Source: Notospermus geniculatus
Taxonomy: Eukaryota; Nemertea; Pilidiophora; Heteronemertea; Lineidae
DNA length: 64,000 bases
Reading direction: 5' to 3'
Assembly: GCA_002633025.1 (NCBI GenBank)
Contig: NMRB01000627.1
Location: forward strand, 249,142-313,141
Position 1 is the first letter of the stretch, and every line of letters begins with the position of its first letter. The notes beneath the pieces are model-generated. The model had not been told where the DNA came from and did no database searches. It saw only the letters and a list, made by a program, of their open reading frames with translations. Below, piece by piece: positions 45,144 to 56,145 of this stretch. A program made the translations under genes and the position numbers.

Positions 45144-45831
45144 AATTATCGAATTCGATTCAAATAAGCCATCGTGCAAACTACGTGCTGTGCTAACGCA
45201 GACATTACGTCAATTTGTCTTATAAGGAGTATTTTATAATTCTAACTGAATCGTTATCTCCTTCACGTGGGATTCCGCTCAGAAGATCTTCAGCAATCAA
45301 TCATGAGATACGTAGGAGTTCGTTTAGAAAAACTTACGTCAGTAGCATCAATTTCCCATGATCGAGAAATGACTAGTTCGAAATCGTAATCGTTTTCAAG
45401 GCACTGAGGGAACGTTTTTATCAGTACCAAGTGAAGACATGAGTTGGCTCGTAGGGCAATATCACGTTGGGTTTCAATTTGCAATTCTAAGTATGGAAAG
45501 ATCTCTGGAGGCGCTTAAGGATGGGTTCTTAATGATACAAAACAAACACTGGCTATAAAGAAAGGCACGACAGGCAGTTAACAATTGAAAAACATCCCAA
45601 ATGGCATTTTCCTGTAACGAGTAGTTGCGAAGAGAATATTTCAAAGGCTGAGAGAAAGAAAGCGCTGAGACGTGCCTTTGTATTTTTTACTCTGATTATC
45701 GCGAAAGATCCATACCGTTGCTGCACTCACGTACAGTGCATTACATGTAGTACATGTATATGTACATCAACACTGGTGTATGGCAAGCCAAACGTTGCAA
45801 TATTCAATACTACAAAATATGTTTGTTCCTA
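45144..45831. other. No gene seen
   Basis: No supported exon or complete element. ACATGTACATG-like words at 45744-45766. Confidence 0.45.
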
Positions 45832-46158
45832 AAATATATTCATTCATGAATGGTAAATATTCATTCATGAATGGTAAATATTCATTCATAAATGGAAAAT
45901 ATTTGTTCATGAAAAAATTATTTGTTCATGAAAAACATTATTTATTCATGAAAAAAATATTTGTTCATGAAAAAATTATTTATTCATGAAAAAATTATTT
46001 ATTCATGAAAAAATTATTTATTCATGAAAATCAACATTTTTTCATGAATATAAACTATTTTTTCATGAATAAATATTTTTTTCATGAATAAATAATTTTG
46101 TTCATGAATAAATAATGTTTTTCATGAACAAATAATTTTCTCATGAATAAATAAGCTA
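45832..46158. repeat. Palindromic TTCATGAA array
   Basis: About 20 copies of TTCATGAA, spaced roughly 14-18 bases. The left half reads TTATTCATGAAAAAATTATT and the right half TTTTTTCATGAATAAATA, giving one large inverted repeat centred near 46035. Each unit is itself palindromic. The 'open' frames on both strands (repeated FMNGKYS- and FVHEK-like words) are a by-product. Confidence 0.88.
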
Positions 46159-46324
46159 TCGGCTCGCCGCCGAGAAATAACGGCTGTTGACGCCAAGTGT
46201 GCGCTGCAGAGCGACGCGTGGAATCTTCTCGCCAGCGATGCTTGCCCAATATCAAACAATACCAAAACTCATATCGCCTAGTATGCGGTGGCTGGAGAAG
46301 ACCGCTGGCGATTAGATCACTTGC

Positions 46325-46575
46325 GATGTCGCCTGGTGTGCCCAGGGCAGTATTAAGGGGGGCAAGGGGGAGTTGTCCCCCCGAGCCAACCAAACAAACG
46401 TGATTGTCATGCAGATTTGGAGCAAAAAACTGCATAAAAGGTCTTCTGCCCCCCCCCCAGAGAGGCGGATTTTGGGCAAAAAACTGCATAAAAGGTCTTC
46501 TGCCTCCCCCCAGAGAGGCTTTTGCCCCCCCCCGGACCAAAAAGCTAAATACGGCCCTGCTGCCGCTGGCTGAAG
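46325..46575. repeat. GC-run repeat with internal tandem pair
   Basis: Two adjacent copies of CAAAAAACTGCATAAAAGGT followed by CTTCTGCC and a C run, then AGAGAGGC, start near 46425 and 46474. G and C runs of six to ten lie around them. Confidence 0.7.
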
Positions 46576-47177
46576 AGGTAGGCCTACTGATATACTCAGG
46601 GCTTCAACCGACCTGTATGTTGTCACTAAAATAGAAGAAATCAATTCTGGTGCACGTCATTTTATGAAATGAAGTGTGAGAGTCGATAGTTTAAATCTAG
46701 ACGCGTTGCACCTACCTGTGAATCAAACACAAAGTTGCATTTATCGCCAAAGGCAACTTTCAAAATCAAAGTTCACTTTCTGTAACTTAATTGCCCTTTT
46801 CGCTTTAACCTGGATAATTCATCAGCTATTTTGATATCATCATGTTGTTTGTCAATGTCATTTTGACGCAGGTTGCATCATTGTAAAGGTTTGAAGTCAA
46901 CATTAAAAACCTAGGAGACTGTCGTTTGAAAGCAAATCGACTCCTGTAACATTTATCGCCTGTAGTCTTTTTGCACCCAGGCATTCCATTCAGAACATAA
47001 AGTGAACTGGTTGTGCCAGTCAAGGTGTCTGAATAGATAATCAAACGCCGCCATCTTGAATCTATTACTTTACTCACACCTGCACACACCACATTGCACT
47101 TTAATGTAACTTAGCTTTACATGAATAAAGATATCTATATAATAATACTGGAAGTCGGCTCAATAAAGTCACACTAT

Positions 47178-47670
47178 GGCCCCTTTTACACTACGTGTTT
47201 TCAACCGTGCTCGACCCGGGTCGAGCACGGCGCGGCAAAAAAGGTGATAGTGTAAATGGGTTGGCACGGCACAACTGGGCTCGGCACGGTGCTATTTTCA
47301 TCCGGGCCGAACCCCCCAACAGGGGGTGGGTTCGACCCGGGTCGAGCACGGTTCCGCTGGAAAACTGCACAGTGTAAACACGCTACTGGGCTCGGCCCAC
47401 TTGAATGACTCGCCTTTAGTGAATGCGCATGCTCATTTATCGGCCTTGAACTCAATACGTCATTGCCGCGAATGATCATGGGCGCAGCCATATTGAAAAT
47501 GACGGAGATTTCGTACCTCCACAGAAAAGAGAGCCGGCGATTCAGATATTGGCGCGGTTATCATGGTGCAGTGTAAATGGGGTAAAATGCTCTTTTTGAG
47601 GCGGGCCTGGCCCGGGTCGAGCACGGCACGATTCATCCGGGCCAAAATTCTGCGTAGTGTAAAAGTGGCT
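47178..47670. repeat. Word-iterated foldback (CGACCCGGGTCGAGCACGG)
   Basis: Ends GGCCCCTTTTACACTACG and CGTAGTGTAAAAGTGGC. TCGACCCGGGTCGAGCACGG recurs in whole or part at 47205, 47331 and 47605. The ends match those of families G and P although the arms differ. Confidence 0.8.
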
Positions 47671-47933
47671 TTAGAAACTTCGTTTTGCCTCGAAATTCGG
47701 CATGGTAATAGAGTATACCATACCCTGATGCAACGGGTGGTCGATTTTGCGAAGAAAATTCTGTTGTGATCGCAATTTTAATTTTTTTAGCAGTGTTGTT
47801 CGATTGCTTTCTAAATTCCCCCTACTGCACCCCATTGGTTGCACCTATTCCACCAGTGCCGGGCATTCCATCCTCGGTTGAATCACAATCGCCGGTTGCC
47901 ACGGGTACTTGCTAGTTAATAATAAATGCCTAC

Positions 47934-48178
47934 TAAAGCTAGGAATCCACTGCTAATTTTCTGCGTTGCGACTTGCTTTGCAAACTGCTACCTGCGATTG
48001 AGTACGATCGCAAGGAACTGATACCGGTCGCCGACCGACTGCCGACTGAAACTGACCACATCTTCGCCATTGGTGAAAATCACGTCTTGTGAGTCCACTA
48101 CGGCGATCGAGTGTCCAGTTGCAAAGCAAGTCGCAAAGCAAAATCAGCTTGAAAATCAATGGTGGATTCCTAGCTTAA
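47934..48178. repeat. TTAA-associated foldback (AGCTAGGAATCCAC)
   Basis: Ends AAAGCTAGGAATCCACTG and GTGGATTCCTAGCTTAA. GCAAAGCAAGTCGC and its inverse words fill the arms. Confidence 0.8.
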
Positions 48179-48409
48179 GAGTATACAAAAAATATTGCAC
48201 AACTGCTGTGACTTTTTAGAACACGGTAAACATAGGGACACAGCTTACTTGGTGATATACCGGTAATCCGCTAAAATACGAAATTTGTAATTTTGAAATT
48301 GTGAATTTCGTGGGCCATGAAATTATTTTGGACGCCATTTTTGACTGCCGCGACTGACTCCCTTTAAGCACAGTCAACGCATCTAAATGCTGCACGAAGA
48401 CGATTTGGT

Positions 48410-48584
48410 TTCAAACAACATTCTCTGAGGTTTTTAACCGAAGGTAATTTGACTTTGGGTACATCAGATATCGATTAAACGTCAGAAACATAGTGAAGTT
48501 TCCCGATCTATTGGAAGAATTCACAATAATCTCAATGCCCGATTGATAGCCATCAAAGGTGAATGATAGATTTGCTCTGTCGTC
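48410..48584 (-). CDS. Weak candidate exon, extracellular-like, function unknown
   Basis: After a fair acceptor (CATTTTGCAG, exon from 48584) the minus strand encodes DDRANLSFTFDGYQSGIEII followed by NSSNRSGNFTMFLTFNRYLM. It has two N-glycosylation sequons and an alternating strand pattern. It recalls the beta-rich REJ/GAIN-type regions of polycystins, but I cannot confirm that. The donor is uncertain (possibly near 48440). It lies upstream of the receptor gene on the same strand and would belong to a different gene. Confidence 0.25.
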
Positions 48585-48734
48585 TGCAAAATGCAAAACG
48601 GTTGGTGTTAGCAGCATGCGTGTAGTGGTAGGCCTATTTGTGCTACTTGGTTTTTCCATCAGGGCCGAAGCCAAAGCATTATTGACGCTTGGTTTCAAGT
48701 AGTGGTACATGTATAGAGAGTATGCAAGAAGCCA

Positions 48735-48849
48735 TCCTTAATGTTCCTCAATTGGATGGGGTGTCTTTAACTTGTCCTTTGCAAAGGCACAATGTAGAAG
48801 GCACAACGGCTTCCTACAGTGCGATGGACGTGAAGAACTGTGCAGAAGG
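48735..48849 (+). CDS. Weak candidate exon ending at a strong donor
   Basis: On the plus strand the frame ILNVPQLDGVSLTCPLQRHN, then a Cys-containing KNCAEG segment, ends at GCAGAAG|GTAAGTTC, an excellent donor consensus. No clear acceptor is seen to the left. No family recognised. It lies opposite in strand to the neighbouring candidate at 48410-48584, so at most one is likely real. Confidence 0.2.
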
Positions 48850-49122
48850 TAAGTTCCTTGTTGGACTCGCCCAACATATGTAGACTAGCTCACCTTCCAT
48901 GTATCAAAAGGGGGCGAGAATTCTAAACACAACGAAAATAAAGACAGTGATATCAGACTTGAAACTATAACTCAAAAATCGATGTGTTATTAATACGTAA
49001 AAGAAACAAAAAATGCCCCGAGGGAACAAACGTTTTTGTATTCAGGCATAACTGTTATTAACCTTATTATTACAGAACAGACATACCATGATCTGTCACT
49101 TGCTTCATTCCCCTCCGAAAAC

Positions 49123-49391
49123 AGGGTCGGATCCAGGGGGGGGCGTGGGGGGCGTACGCCCCCCCCTATTTTTGGCAGAGTAGTGATTTTTTTTAGCAAG
49201 AAAAATTCAATCACATAAAAATTCGAGATTTTTGCTCTCAGATGCCAGGAAAATGCATCTAAAGGCACTTAAATTGCCAAATTTTTCTGGGGGAGGACCC
49301 CCAGACCCCCCGTTTGGGCTTCGCGCTCTCGGTGATCACCACCTCCGTTGAGCTACGCCCCCCCTTTCTGTCGACCCTGGATCCGACCCTG
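49123..49391. repeat. GGGTCGGATCCAGG inverted repeat
   Basis: Ends AGGGTCGGATCCAGGG and CCCTGGATCCGACCCT. Inside are GGGGGGCGTACGCCCCCC and GGGGGAGGACCCCCAGACCC, words seen in many animal repeats. Confidence 0.8.
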
Positions 49392-49644
49392 GAAGACCAC
49401 ACCTGATCTGATATAGATCGCGTGAGCGCTTGTCTGACTTCTTTAACAACGCATGGCGACTACCGGTATCTTTGCCTCAGTAACGTGTTGCTACCTGATA
49501 ATACATGCGTGTGTTGAGGGGAAAACTATGGCGACCTTTGCCAATTAAAACGTCCTCCCCAACAACGTGTTGATACCTGATAAAACGTGCGTGTTGAGGA
49601 GAAAATTAGCAGTACAAAGATCTTCTTCTTTGTCTGCGTAAACG

Positions 49645-49900
49645 TTAAAGGTAATATATCACGGATATTTTCGCGGGCCATGAAATTCATTGTTTATTTC
49701 CATTTTGTTTGTTTATGTCTAGTCTTTCTTTGTCTTATGAGTAATTTGTTGGTGGCATGCCCCTCTAGAAATTCTTCTGATTCCAAAAGTATTCATTTTG
49801 GTGGGTTGGCATGTCCCAAAGGTCCAAAATAACATAACGTAAACATCTATGTTCACAAACATTGAATGTAAACAATGAAGTTGTGATACATTATCTTTAA
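49645..49900. repeat. Family I element (copy 1)
   Basis: Ends TTAAAGGTAATATATCAC and GTGATACATTATCTTTAA. The interior has TAATTTGTTGGTGGCATGCC. Copy 2 (59353-59735) is split by a family J insertion. A family B element begins two bases beyond its right end. Confidence 0.82.
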
Positions 49901-49901
49901 T

Positions 49902-50416
49902 AGTGAGGTTTCGCAAATCTGACGCAACACGAAGTACGAAATACGAAATTCAACTTCATTTGGTGCCATGACGTAATGTATTTCTAGAGATGGTTGGTAC
50001 CACAAATGTCCCTGCTGCCAGTGCGTCTTTTATCATATCATAAGACCGAGAGAGAGTTACGGTACATCTTGAATTTTTAAATTTCCACTTCGTATCTACG
50101 AAGTGGAAACGAAAGATAAATTTCGAAGTTTAATAGGCCTATACACCATGGGTCTGTTTCATAAAGTGACTTTAAGCTAGTGGTATCATTAACTCAATGC
50201 ATTTTCCATTTGGTTAAAGGTACTATTAGCTTAAAGTCACTTTATGAAACAGGCCCCATAACTCTATCGATCTTACGTCACTCGCTAAAAGAAGCGCTTG
50301 CAGCAGGCGATATTTTTGGTACCAACCATCAACTGCAGAAATACATTACGTCATGGAAATGAAGTAAGATTTCGTATTTCGTACTTCGTGTTTCGTCAGA
50401 TTTGCGAAACCTCACT
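49902..50416. repeat. Foldback family B (copy 6), containing family O
   Basis: Ends AGTGAGGTTTCGCAAATCTG and GATTTGCGAAACCTCACT. A complete family O hairpin, 50148-50257 (ATGGGTCTGTTTCATAAAGT), is inserted in the interior. Confidence 0.9.
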
Positions 50417-51065
50417 AATACTGTTGTCTTGAGACGGAGCTGTGGAGACCGATTACAACGTCACGAATAACATGTACATGTCCGTATTACAAATTCTCAC
50501 CATGAAAAACGAGTGTGTGGAGACCATTACATTTCTACCACGCCGGGATTCATTGTTTCGACCCCATCGTCATCTCGGTTTCAACAAAGTCTGTAGGCAA
50601 ACCAAAGCAAATGCATGTGATTGGTCGCGAGATACGAACCTGCCCAGCAGATATAACTGCGCATGTGCGGTTTGCAAGAAATCCAAGATGGCGGGGCCAT
50701 ACGCACGGCATCATGTTGCTTGTGGTTGATCAAAGTTAATCAGTGGGTAAAAAATTCAGAGCTTTATAAATCAATGCTCTCCATCTAAAGGAATGGATAA
50801 CCAAATAGAGTTTAAGCCAACGAATTAACCCCTGGTAACCCCCCGTAATGAAGTCTATGTAAAACAAATACTGTTTAATATCATTGTCTTATCAAACCCA
50901 ATCAAATTAGTATTAATGCTCTTTCGTGACGCTGCGAATTATTCTATTAATGATGAAAGCTTTCGCGTCCGATCGTAGTTTTTCCAAAGCCATGATTTTT
51001 TATTAACCTACATGACTTGTATATTCTCATTAAGGGAGGCTCATGCTATTTACTCTGTAGATATG
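50417..51065. other. No gene seen
   Basis: The plus-strand frame 50442-50729 has no domain I recognise. It contains CCAAGATGGCGGGGCC, another YY1-like word. Confidence 0.4.
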
Positions 51066-51488
51066 GGTTTCGCTAGCAGACATTTTGCAAAATTAGGTCA
51101 TCATCATGTAGTCTCGCGCAACCAGCCCCTCGTTCATACTCCGAGGTCGTCAGACCGAGGGTCTGGCACGGAACGCAGTTCTCATTGTAATTGGGTCAGT
51201 GACATTATTCCGATGATTCAAAATAAGGGGAGCTTTGCTGATTGGCTAGTCACTACCAATGCATCATGGGTCTCAAAAGTTGGTGACGTAGGCTGCAGTT
51301 TTACTCGCATGCTGCATGCTTTTTGCATTAATTGTGCATGCATACATGCAGTGCAGTGTAGATTCTGGTGGCACGAGACTAATCATCATGGGGATTCCCC
51401 CAGTGGGGGGTGGGAGAACCAATCATCTGTCGTTTTGGAGAAAATCCCCATGGTGATAACCTAGTTTTGCCAAGATGGCTGCAACGCA
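51066..51488. repeat. Foldback family K (copy 3, enlarged)
   Basis: Left GGTTTCGCTAGCAGAC, then TTAGGTCATCATCATG; right CCATGGTGATAACCTAG, then CCAAGATGGCTGC. About 300 bases of extra sequence, including ATGCATGC words, separate the arms. Confidence 0.7.
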
Positions 51489-51851
51489 TGCACTCCATCT
51501 CTTGCCACAATCTACAAATAGAAAGTGACGGATGTGATGTTGGCTGACCTGTATATTTGTTTACATCGTCCTCTAATTTTGAGGTCAGCAGTTCAACAAT
51601 AGTCCTTAGAATGTAATTTGTAATTGTTCTCCATCAGTTCACCATGGCAACTTTATGTAATGTTTAATATTCGCCTCTCTGTTCATCTTCAAATTATGAT
51701 TGCTAATGGACTACACGAAGTGACCCTTTGATTATGTCAATATATTTGAGTTAGAACCACATTAAATGCATTGTTTTTTGAATACATGTTTATATAGAAT
51801 ATCACTGGTAAAGCAATAAAACTTTGCAGAAATACGAGTTCGAACAAACAT

Positions 51852-52332
51852 CATAAAGGAATCAAACAAAATAGTTCAACTAATGAATTAGCATTTTATA
51901 AAATAATGTGCACAGTATCCCTTTAAAATTTAACAAATTTTCATTCTGACACTTTCATATGATAAGCAAGATCCTTCTGCATGTTTGTTGAGTTCCGACT
52001 AGTTGATCTTATGATACAATGGGCTGGATTGATGAGAACCCCACGAACGATGACGTGGGAGGGTCATCTGTGTACATCAAAATACGCCCCCGTGCATTTT
52101 CCATATGGAACACTAATAGTGCTAAAATAACTCTGGTATCCTCAGAAATGAAATTCAAGGCATCAAGTTGACAGATTCATGTACCTCACCACCATAAAAA
52201 AGTTGAAACACATATGCCTATTACGTAAAGCCAAAATTCAGGCAGTGAGAGACATCTGGTGGCAACACATGAAGTGTATCCCTCAGTTACTTCATCGTTT
52301 GCAGTTAAACCTTTATGTTTGATTCCTTTATG
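51852..52332 (+). mobile_element. Family H element (copy 3)
   Basis: Same ends as copies 1 and 2, flanked by CAAACAT (51845-51851) and CAAATGT (52333-52339), seven bases with two mismatches. Confidence 0.84.
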
Positions 52333-52547
52333 CAAATGTTCACTTTGATTTTATTTATTGGGATGTAGCCTACATAATCTGGTAAGATCTTCGTAGTATT
52401 CAAATTATGTTCAAGGACGAATGAAGAAAAAAAATGTTATTTTCTGCTTGCTTATGATAAGATTACGTTGACAGCAAATTAAGTTCACGAGGGACTGTAA
52501 TAGAAGGTTCTTCAACGTATGAAGGCCGAAACACAATCCAGACGTTG

Positions 52548-52606
52548 TAACAAGCGATTGCCGTTGTTATGATCTCATGCAGTCATAACAACGGCATTTC
52601 TTCAAC
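52548..52606. repeat. Short hairpin (GCCGTTGTTATGA)
   Basis: ATTGCCGTTGTTATGA pairs with TCATAACAACGGCAT across a short loop. Confidence 0.65.
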
Positions 52607-53694
52607 AGGGAACGGCAGTTCTTACAACAAAGATGGCGGTCAAACAATTCTAAATTTGGATTGTTGCCGGCCATCTTTGTTGGAAAGATATATAACTCAT
52701 ATGATTAGTAACCATGTGACGTCAGAAGATTAATACCATTAAATGGCCGCTGGCACACTAAGCTGGTCAAGCGGGCCATGAGCACAAAATTTTAGGTAAA
52801 ACCGTTTGAGAGGATGCGTTTGCGTATGTTGTATCATGCTTGGAAAATGATGGCACGACGTCATGTGGGAAAACCAGTAGGCCACATCTTTATTAGAAAG
52901 ATCTGTAATGAAATTTTGTAACCTGGGAGCCAACAATAACCTACTCGGCCATGTCCTAAAAAATCTCCTTTTGTAATGACCACCGACGTGAGCTGCTGTT
53001 GGACGGAAATGCAAAGCGAAATCAAATTGACTTTCATGTTAAAAATACGCCTTTGATAAAACTACCCCGTCCTCAATCTTAAACACGGTAAACAAATTAA
53101 CTCGATTCCTTGAGATTAGTGCGCTTCTGACGGCATCTTAACATTGAAATGTGAAATTCGAAGTAGCTTCCGCAGGGCTTTCCAAACCAATACAGCAAAA
53201 AAGACATGGCACTCTAAATCGAATCTTCTGCCAATTCAAGTTGTCATTAACAATATTTAGCGTTTCATTAGAGACACTTTTCACTCACGATTAAAAGGAA
53301 AGAAGATTCCATATTCAATTATTCAAACATTTCATAGGAAAATTGCTCGAGGTACGTTTCATAATGTTCATGAGGTGGAACGTGAATCATGAGATGCATG
53401 TAACTAAATCATATTCATAGACAACAGCCGACTTATTTTTAGATATCAAATTTGCATCAGGCATTTTTGCACAGAAGGTGATGTCCCACGTACTTTAAAG
53501 CTAAATCACAGAATGGTAGGTTATGCACATGTACCTGTAGGCCTACTTGGTTAAACTGCACAGGGTTCCCCTGTTCATGGCATGGCATGTACAGCATGAT
53601 GCTCACATGCACATCACATACAGTAAGCTATCCACAGCGTTGTTACAGTGATTTACGTGCCCCTTGTTCAGGCTTCTGTGCATCGGGCTTAAAA
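52607..53694. other. No gene seen
   Basis: The minus-strand frame 52739-53014 and its neighbours show no recognisable domain. An inverted pair of CAAAGATGGCGG/GGCCATCTTTG lies at 52628-52682. Confidence 0.4.
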
Positions 53695-53908
53695 CTGACG
53701 TATCCGAACAAAAAGCCCCCATGCGACGAGCAAGAGAATTGCAAACGCCCTGCAGACACCTCAAACGAAGGCTCAGAACATGACATACCCCACGACGCCA
53801 GGAGGGCGCCACCTTATTTGTCTTCAGGCAACAGAGCTGTCAACATCTGGATACCTCCTACACTACTCAAAGAAAAAAAATTGTCGTCATTTATAGACGG
53901 GATTCGTA
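53695..53908 (-). repeat. SINE (copy 1), broken inside its tRNA B box
   Basis: On the minus strand it matches the SINE at 63152-63429 from near the B box through TTTGAGTAGTGTAG, CAGAGCTGACAGCT-like and GGCGCCCTCCTGG to GGGGGCTTTTTG. The head is cut at CGAATCCCGTC, exactly where a half family B foldback begins. The frame at 53587-53958 crosses this junction and is not a gene. Confidence 0.8.
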
Positions 53909-54090
53909 CCTACGAAGTGGAAATTAAAAAATTCAAGATGCACCTCGGTCTTGCATGACATGCTAAAAGACGCACTGGCAGCAGGGATATTTGTGGTAAC
54001 AACCATCTCCAGAAATACATTTGGTCCTGGAAATGAAGTTGAATTTCGTATTTCGTACTTCGTTTTTCATCAGATTTGCGAAACCTCCCT
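53905..54090. repeat. Foldback family B (copy 7, right half)
   Basis: Begins in the inner CGTACCTACGAAGTGG and runs to GATTTGCGAAACCTCCCT. The left half is missing, replaced by the SINE. Confidence 0.85.
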
Positions 54091-54618
54091 ATTGCTCAGA
54101 CGCTCTTACTGTGTTTGACCTTGTACCCGCCAGCTGCCATCGTAACGGCTGCCGAGACAAACAGTATAATCATCGAAAGTAACACACATGTAATTTCTTA
54201 TTGCAAGAAACCGCCGCACCGCAGGTGAACCTATTCTTAATTGCTTAAAAGGAATGCCCTTTCAGACGTGGTAACGTTTCTGGTTCATTTTGTTAACATT
54301 CCAGTCAGTGTGTTCGCGGCTTGGTGCAAGGTGTCGTTGGGGAAATTACAAGTTTAAATTGTCAAAGAGTAGCGTTTATCGTTCGAGTTCACCAGATGAG
54401 TTTTCGGTTTTGGTGTTACACCTGCTCTCGGTGTCTTGATTAATATTGCTCTAGTGAATTTGATTCCTCTGAAGTTCGTTACCTGAGGTGTAATTGGTAA
54501 TATTGATGCCAAGAGGAGCAAACGCCACGTTTGGTTGTCGGCAGTGAAAGTAAATACGTGACATTGTAATAAACTCCCTCACTTTCCTCTTATTCCTGAT
54601 AGCGTGAAAAGCAGATAT

Positions 54619-55112
54619 TGGCCCATATTCATAAAACTACTTAAGTCTAAGCGTGACACTTATCCTTTGTTCAACACAAAAGATAAGTATCACACTTTGA
54701 CTTAAAGCAAATGGCTCGCGGGGTTTGTTGACAGTTGTTTGTTGACATGTCCTGAAATCAAGCGCCGTTTTGAGAAAAAGGCGAAAGAAGGATTTTAGTT
54801 TAATGGGAAATGCATTAGACAGTCAAACTTCGGAGGCGTATTCTGCAAAATCTGCCGCTTCGAAATCAATGTGAATAGCACAAAATGTACATTTTGACCA
54901 ACTGAATTTGAAAATGTCATTAACCCATTTTAACAAATTTTTAATGGAACCTCGTCCCCAGGTGCACGTTCGCATATCTGCACAGGTTTTGCCTATGACT
55001 GGAGCACGGCTTTGCCTGGTGACTAGGTTCACTCTCTACGGGAGGTACCACCAAAAATTAAAACAAACCCCGCGAGCCATTCGCTTTAAGTATGTTTATG
55101 AATATGGACCTT
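54619..55112. repeat. Foldback family N (copy 2), split by a TTAA insertion
   Basis: Ends GGCCCATATTCATAAAACTA and TATGTTTATGAATATGGACC. Removing 54716-55085 plus one TTAA restores GACTTAAGTATG, matching family N at 931-1036. Confidence 0.85.
54716..55085. mobile_element. TTAA-flanked foldback nested in family N
   Basis: Arms AGCAAATGGCTCGCGGGGTT and AACCCCGCGAGCCATTCGCT-like inverse; TTAA at 54712-54715 and 55086-55089. Inner words TTGACA/TGTCAA and CAAAATGTACATTTTG. Confidence 0.85.
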
Positions 55113-56055
55113 GAAGACGGTATTGCATGTATACTCGCGTTGCTGAAGACGAGAATGAGTTCAGTCATGTCAGTGACCCGTAGCCAACGTTTGACCTCAG
55201 CTGTCGTGCACTCTACCCTCTCCTTCATTGCCTTAAGACAGAGAACTTATCGTAAGCACATCTAGACAAAGACTTCCGATCGTTATACAAACCCTGTTTG
55301 AAGCCAAATTTCCATAAAGGCTAGAAATTAATGTTACCCTCATACAACAGGATGTAATTACCATTACCAATGACCGTCAATAACTCACGGGACAGCAGGG
55401 TACCTTTAGTGAAAGCGACGGAAACTGGGAACACACCCGCGAGGCGTTGTACATTTCAAAAGAATCACTTCACTGCAAGTAACAAGCATTGATTCTTGAA
55501 GATATGTATTTTTAGATGGCCCCTTTCGTGTTGCGTTTTATCTCTATTGATTTAGAAACATTGGATGTGGACCAATCCAATGATAACCTACATCAGACTC
55601 ATGGAACTTCAAACATTGAGAAAAAACAGCATGATCTTTATCTGTCAGAGGAATATACGAGAAAAACAAAGGGTGAGAACTGTCACAAAGTAAACATACG
55701 TTTATGACAAAAACAAGGGAGTCACATTGATTATTGATGATGCTTAACACAAGCTGCCGAGGAGAAGTTTGTGAAGTCATGAATGTTATGATTTTCTTTT
55801 ATTTTTTCTTGAGGAATGTTTGGGTAACGTGGGAGATGATAACGTGTTATTTGCTGCTGATAGTCAATATTGAATGTGGTATTTGAGTCGTATGATCAAC
55901 GAGGACGCGATATTTTGATACACGTGGGTGCCATGTTTTGTCTTTTCCGTAACTGCGAAGGATTAGGTATCGAAGGGGAGGGGCGATTCTTCACTTTCCT
56001 GGGGGCCATCAACAAGACTCACGTCAATGCTGATCACGGCTCATTCTCTCGACTT
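55113..56055. other. No gene seen
   Basis: The plus-strand frame 55516-55707 has a short hydrophobic start but no recognisable family or splice context. Confidence 0.4.
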
Positions 56056-56145
56056 AGACTGGTTCCCGTCTTTTCCGCTCCACCCGCTGGCGCTCCTGTT
56101 CCGAGCGCCATAAATGTGCAGCGGCAACGACGGGAACCAGTCTAC
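56056..56145. repeat. Short foldback (AGACTGGTTCCCGTC)
   Basis: AGACTGGTTCCCGTC and GACGGGAACCAGTCT are perfect inverse arms. GGCGCTC/GAGCGCC pair further in. Confidence 0.8.

Noticed and set aside
45780-45989. Repeat protein with FMNGKYS/FVHEK-like motifs
   Set aside because: By-product of the TTCATGAA array; an equivalent frame exists on the other strand.
45836-46158. CRISPR-like array
   Set aside because: Units are palindromic AT-rich words with no unique spacers, the halves are inverted, and the setting is an animal genome.
46082-46540. 152-codon minus-strand frame
   Set aside because: Built from a tandem pair of a GC-run repeat and the palindromic array.
52739-53014. Minus-strand 91-codon frame as a receptor or enzyme exon
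   Set aside because: No recognisable motif, no good splice sites.
53587-53958. 123-codon open frame as a gene
   Set aside because: It covers a SINE body and its junction with a family B foldback; the same protein words appear in the other SINE copies.
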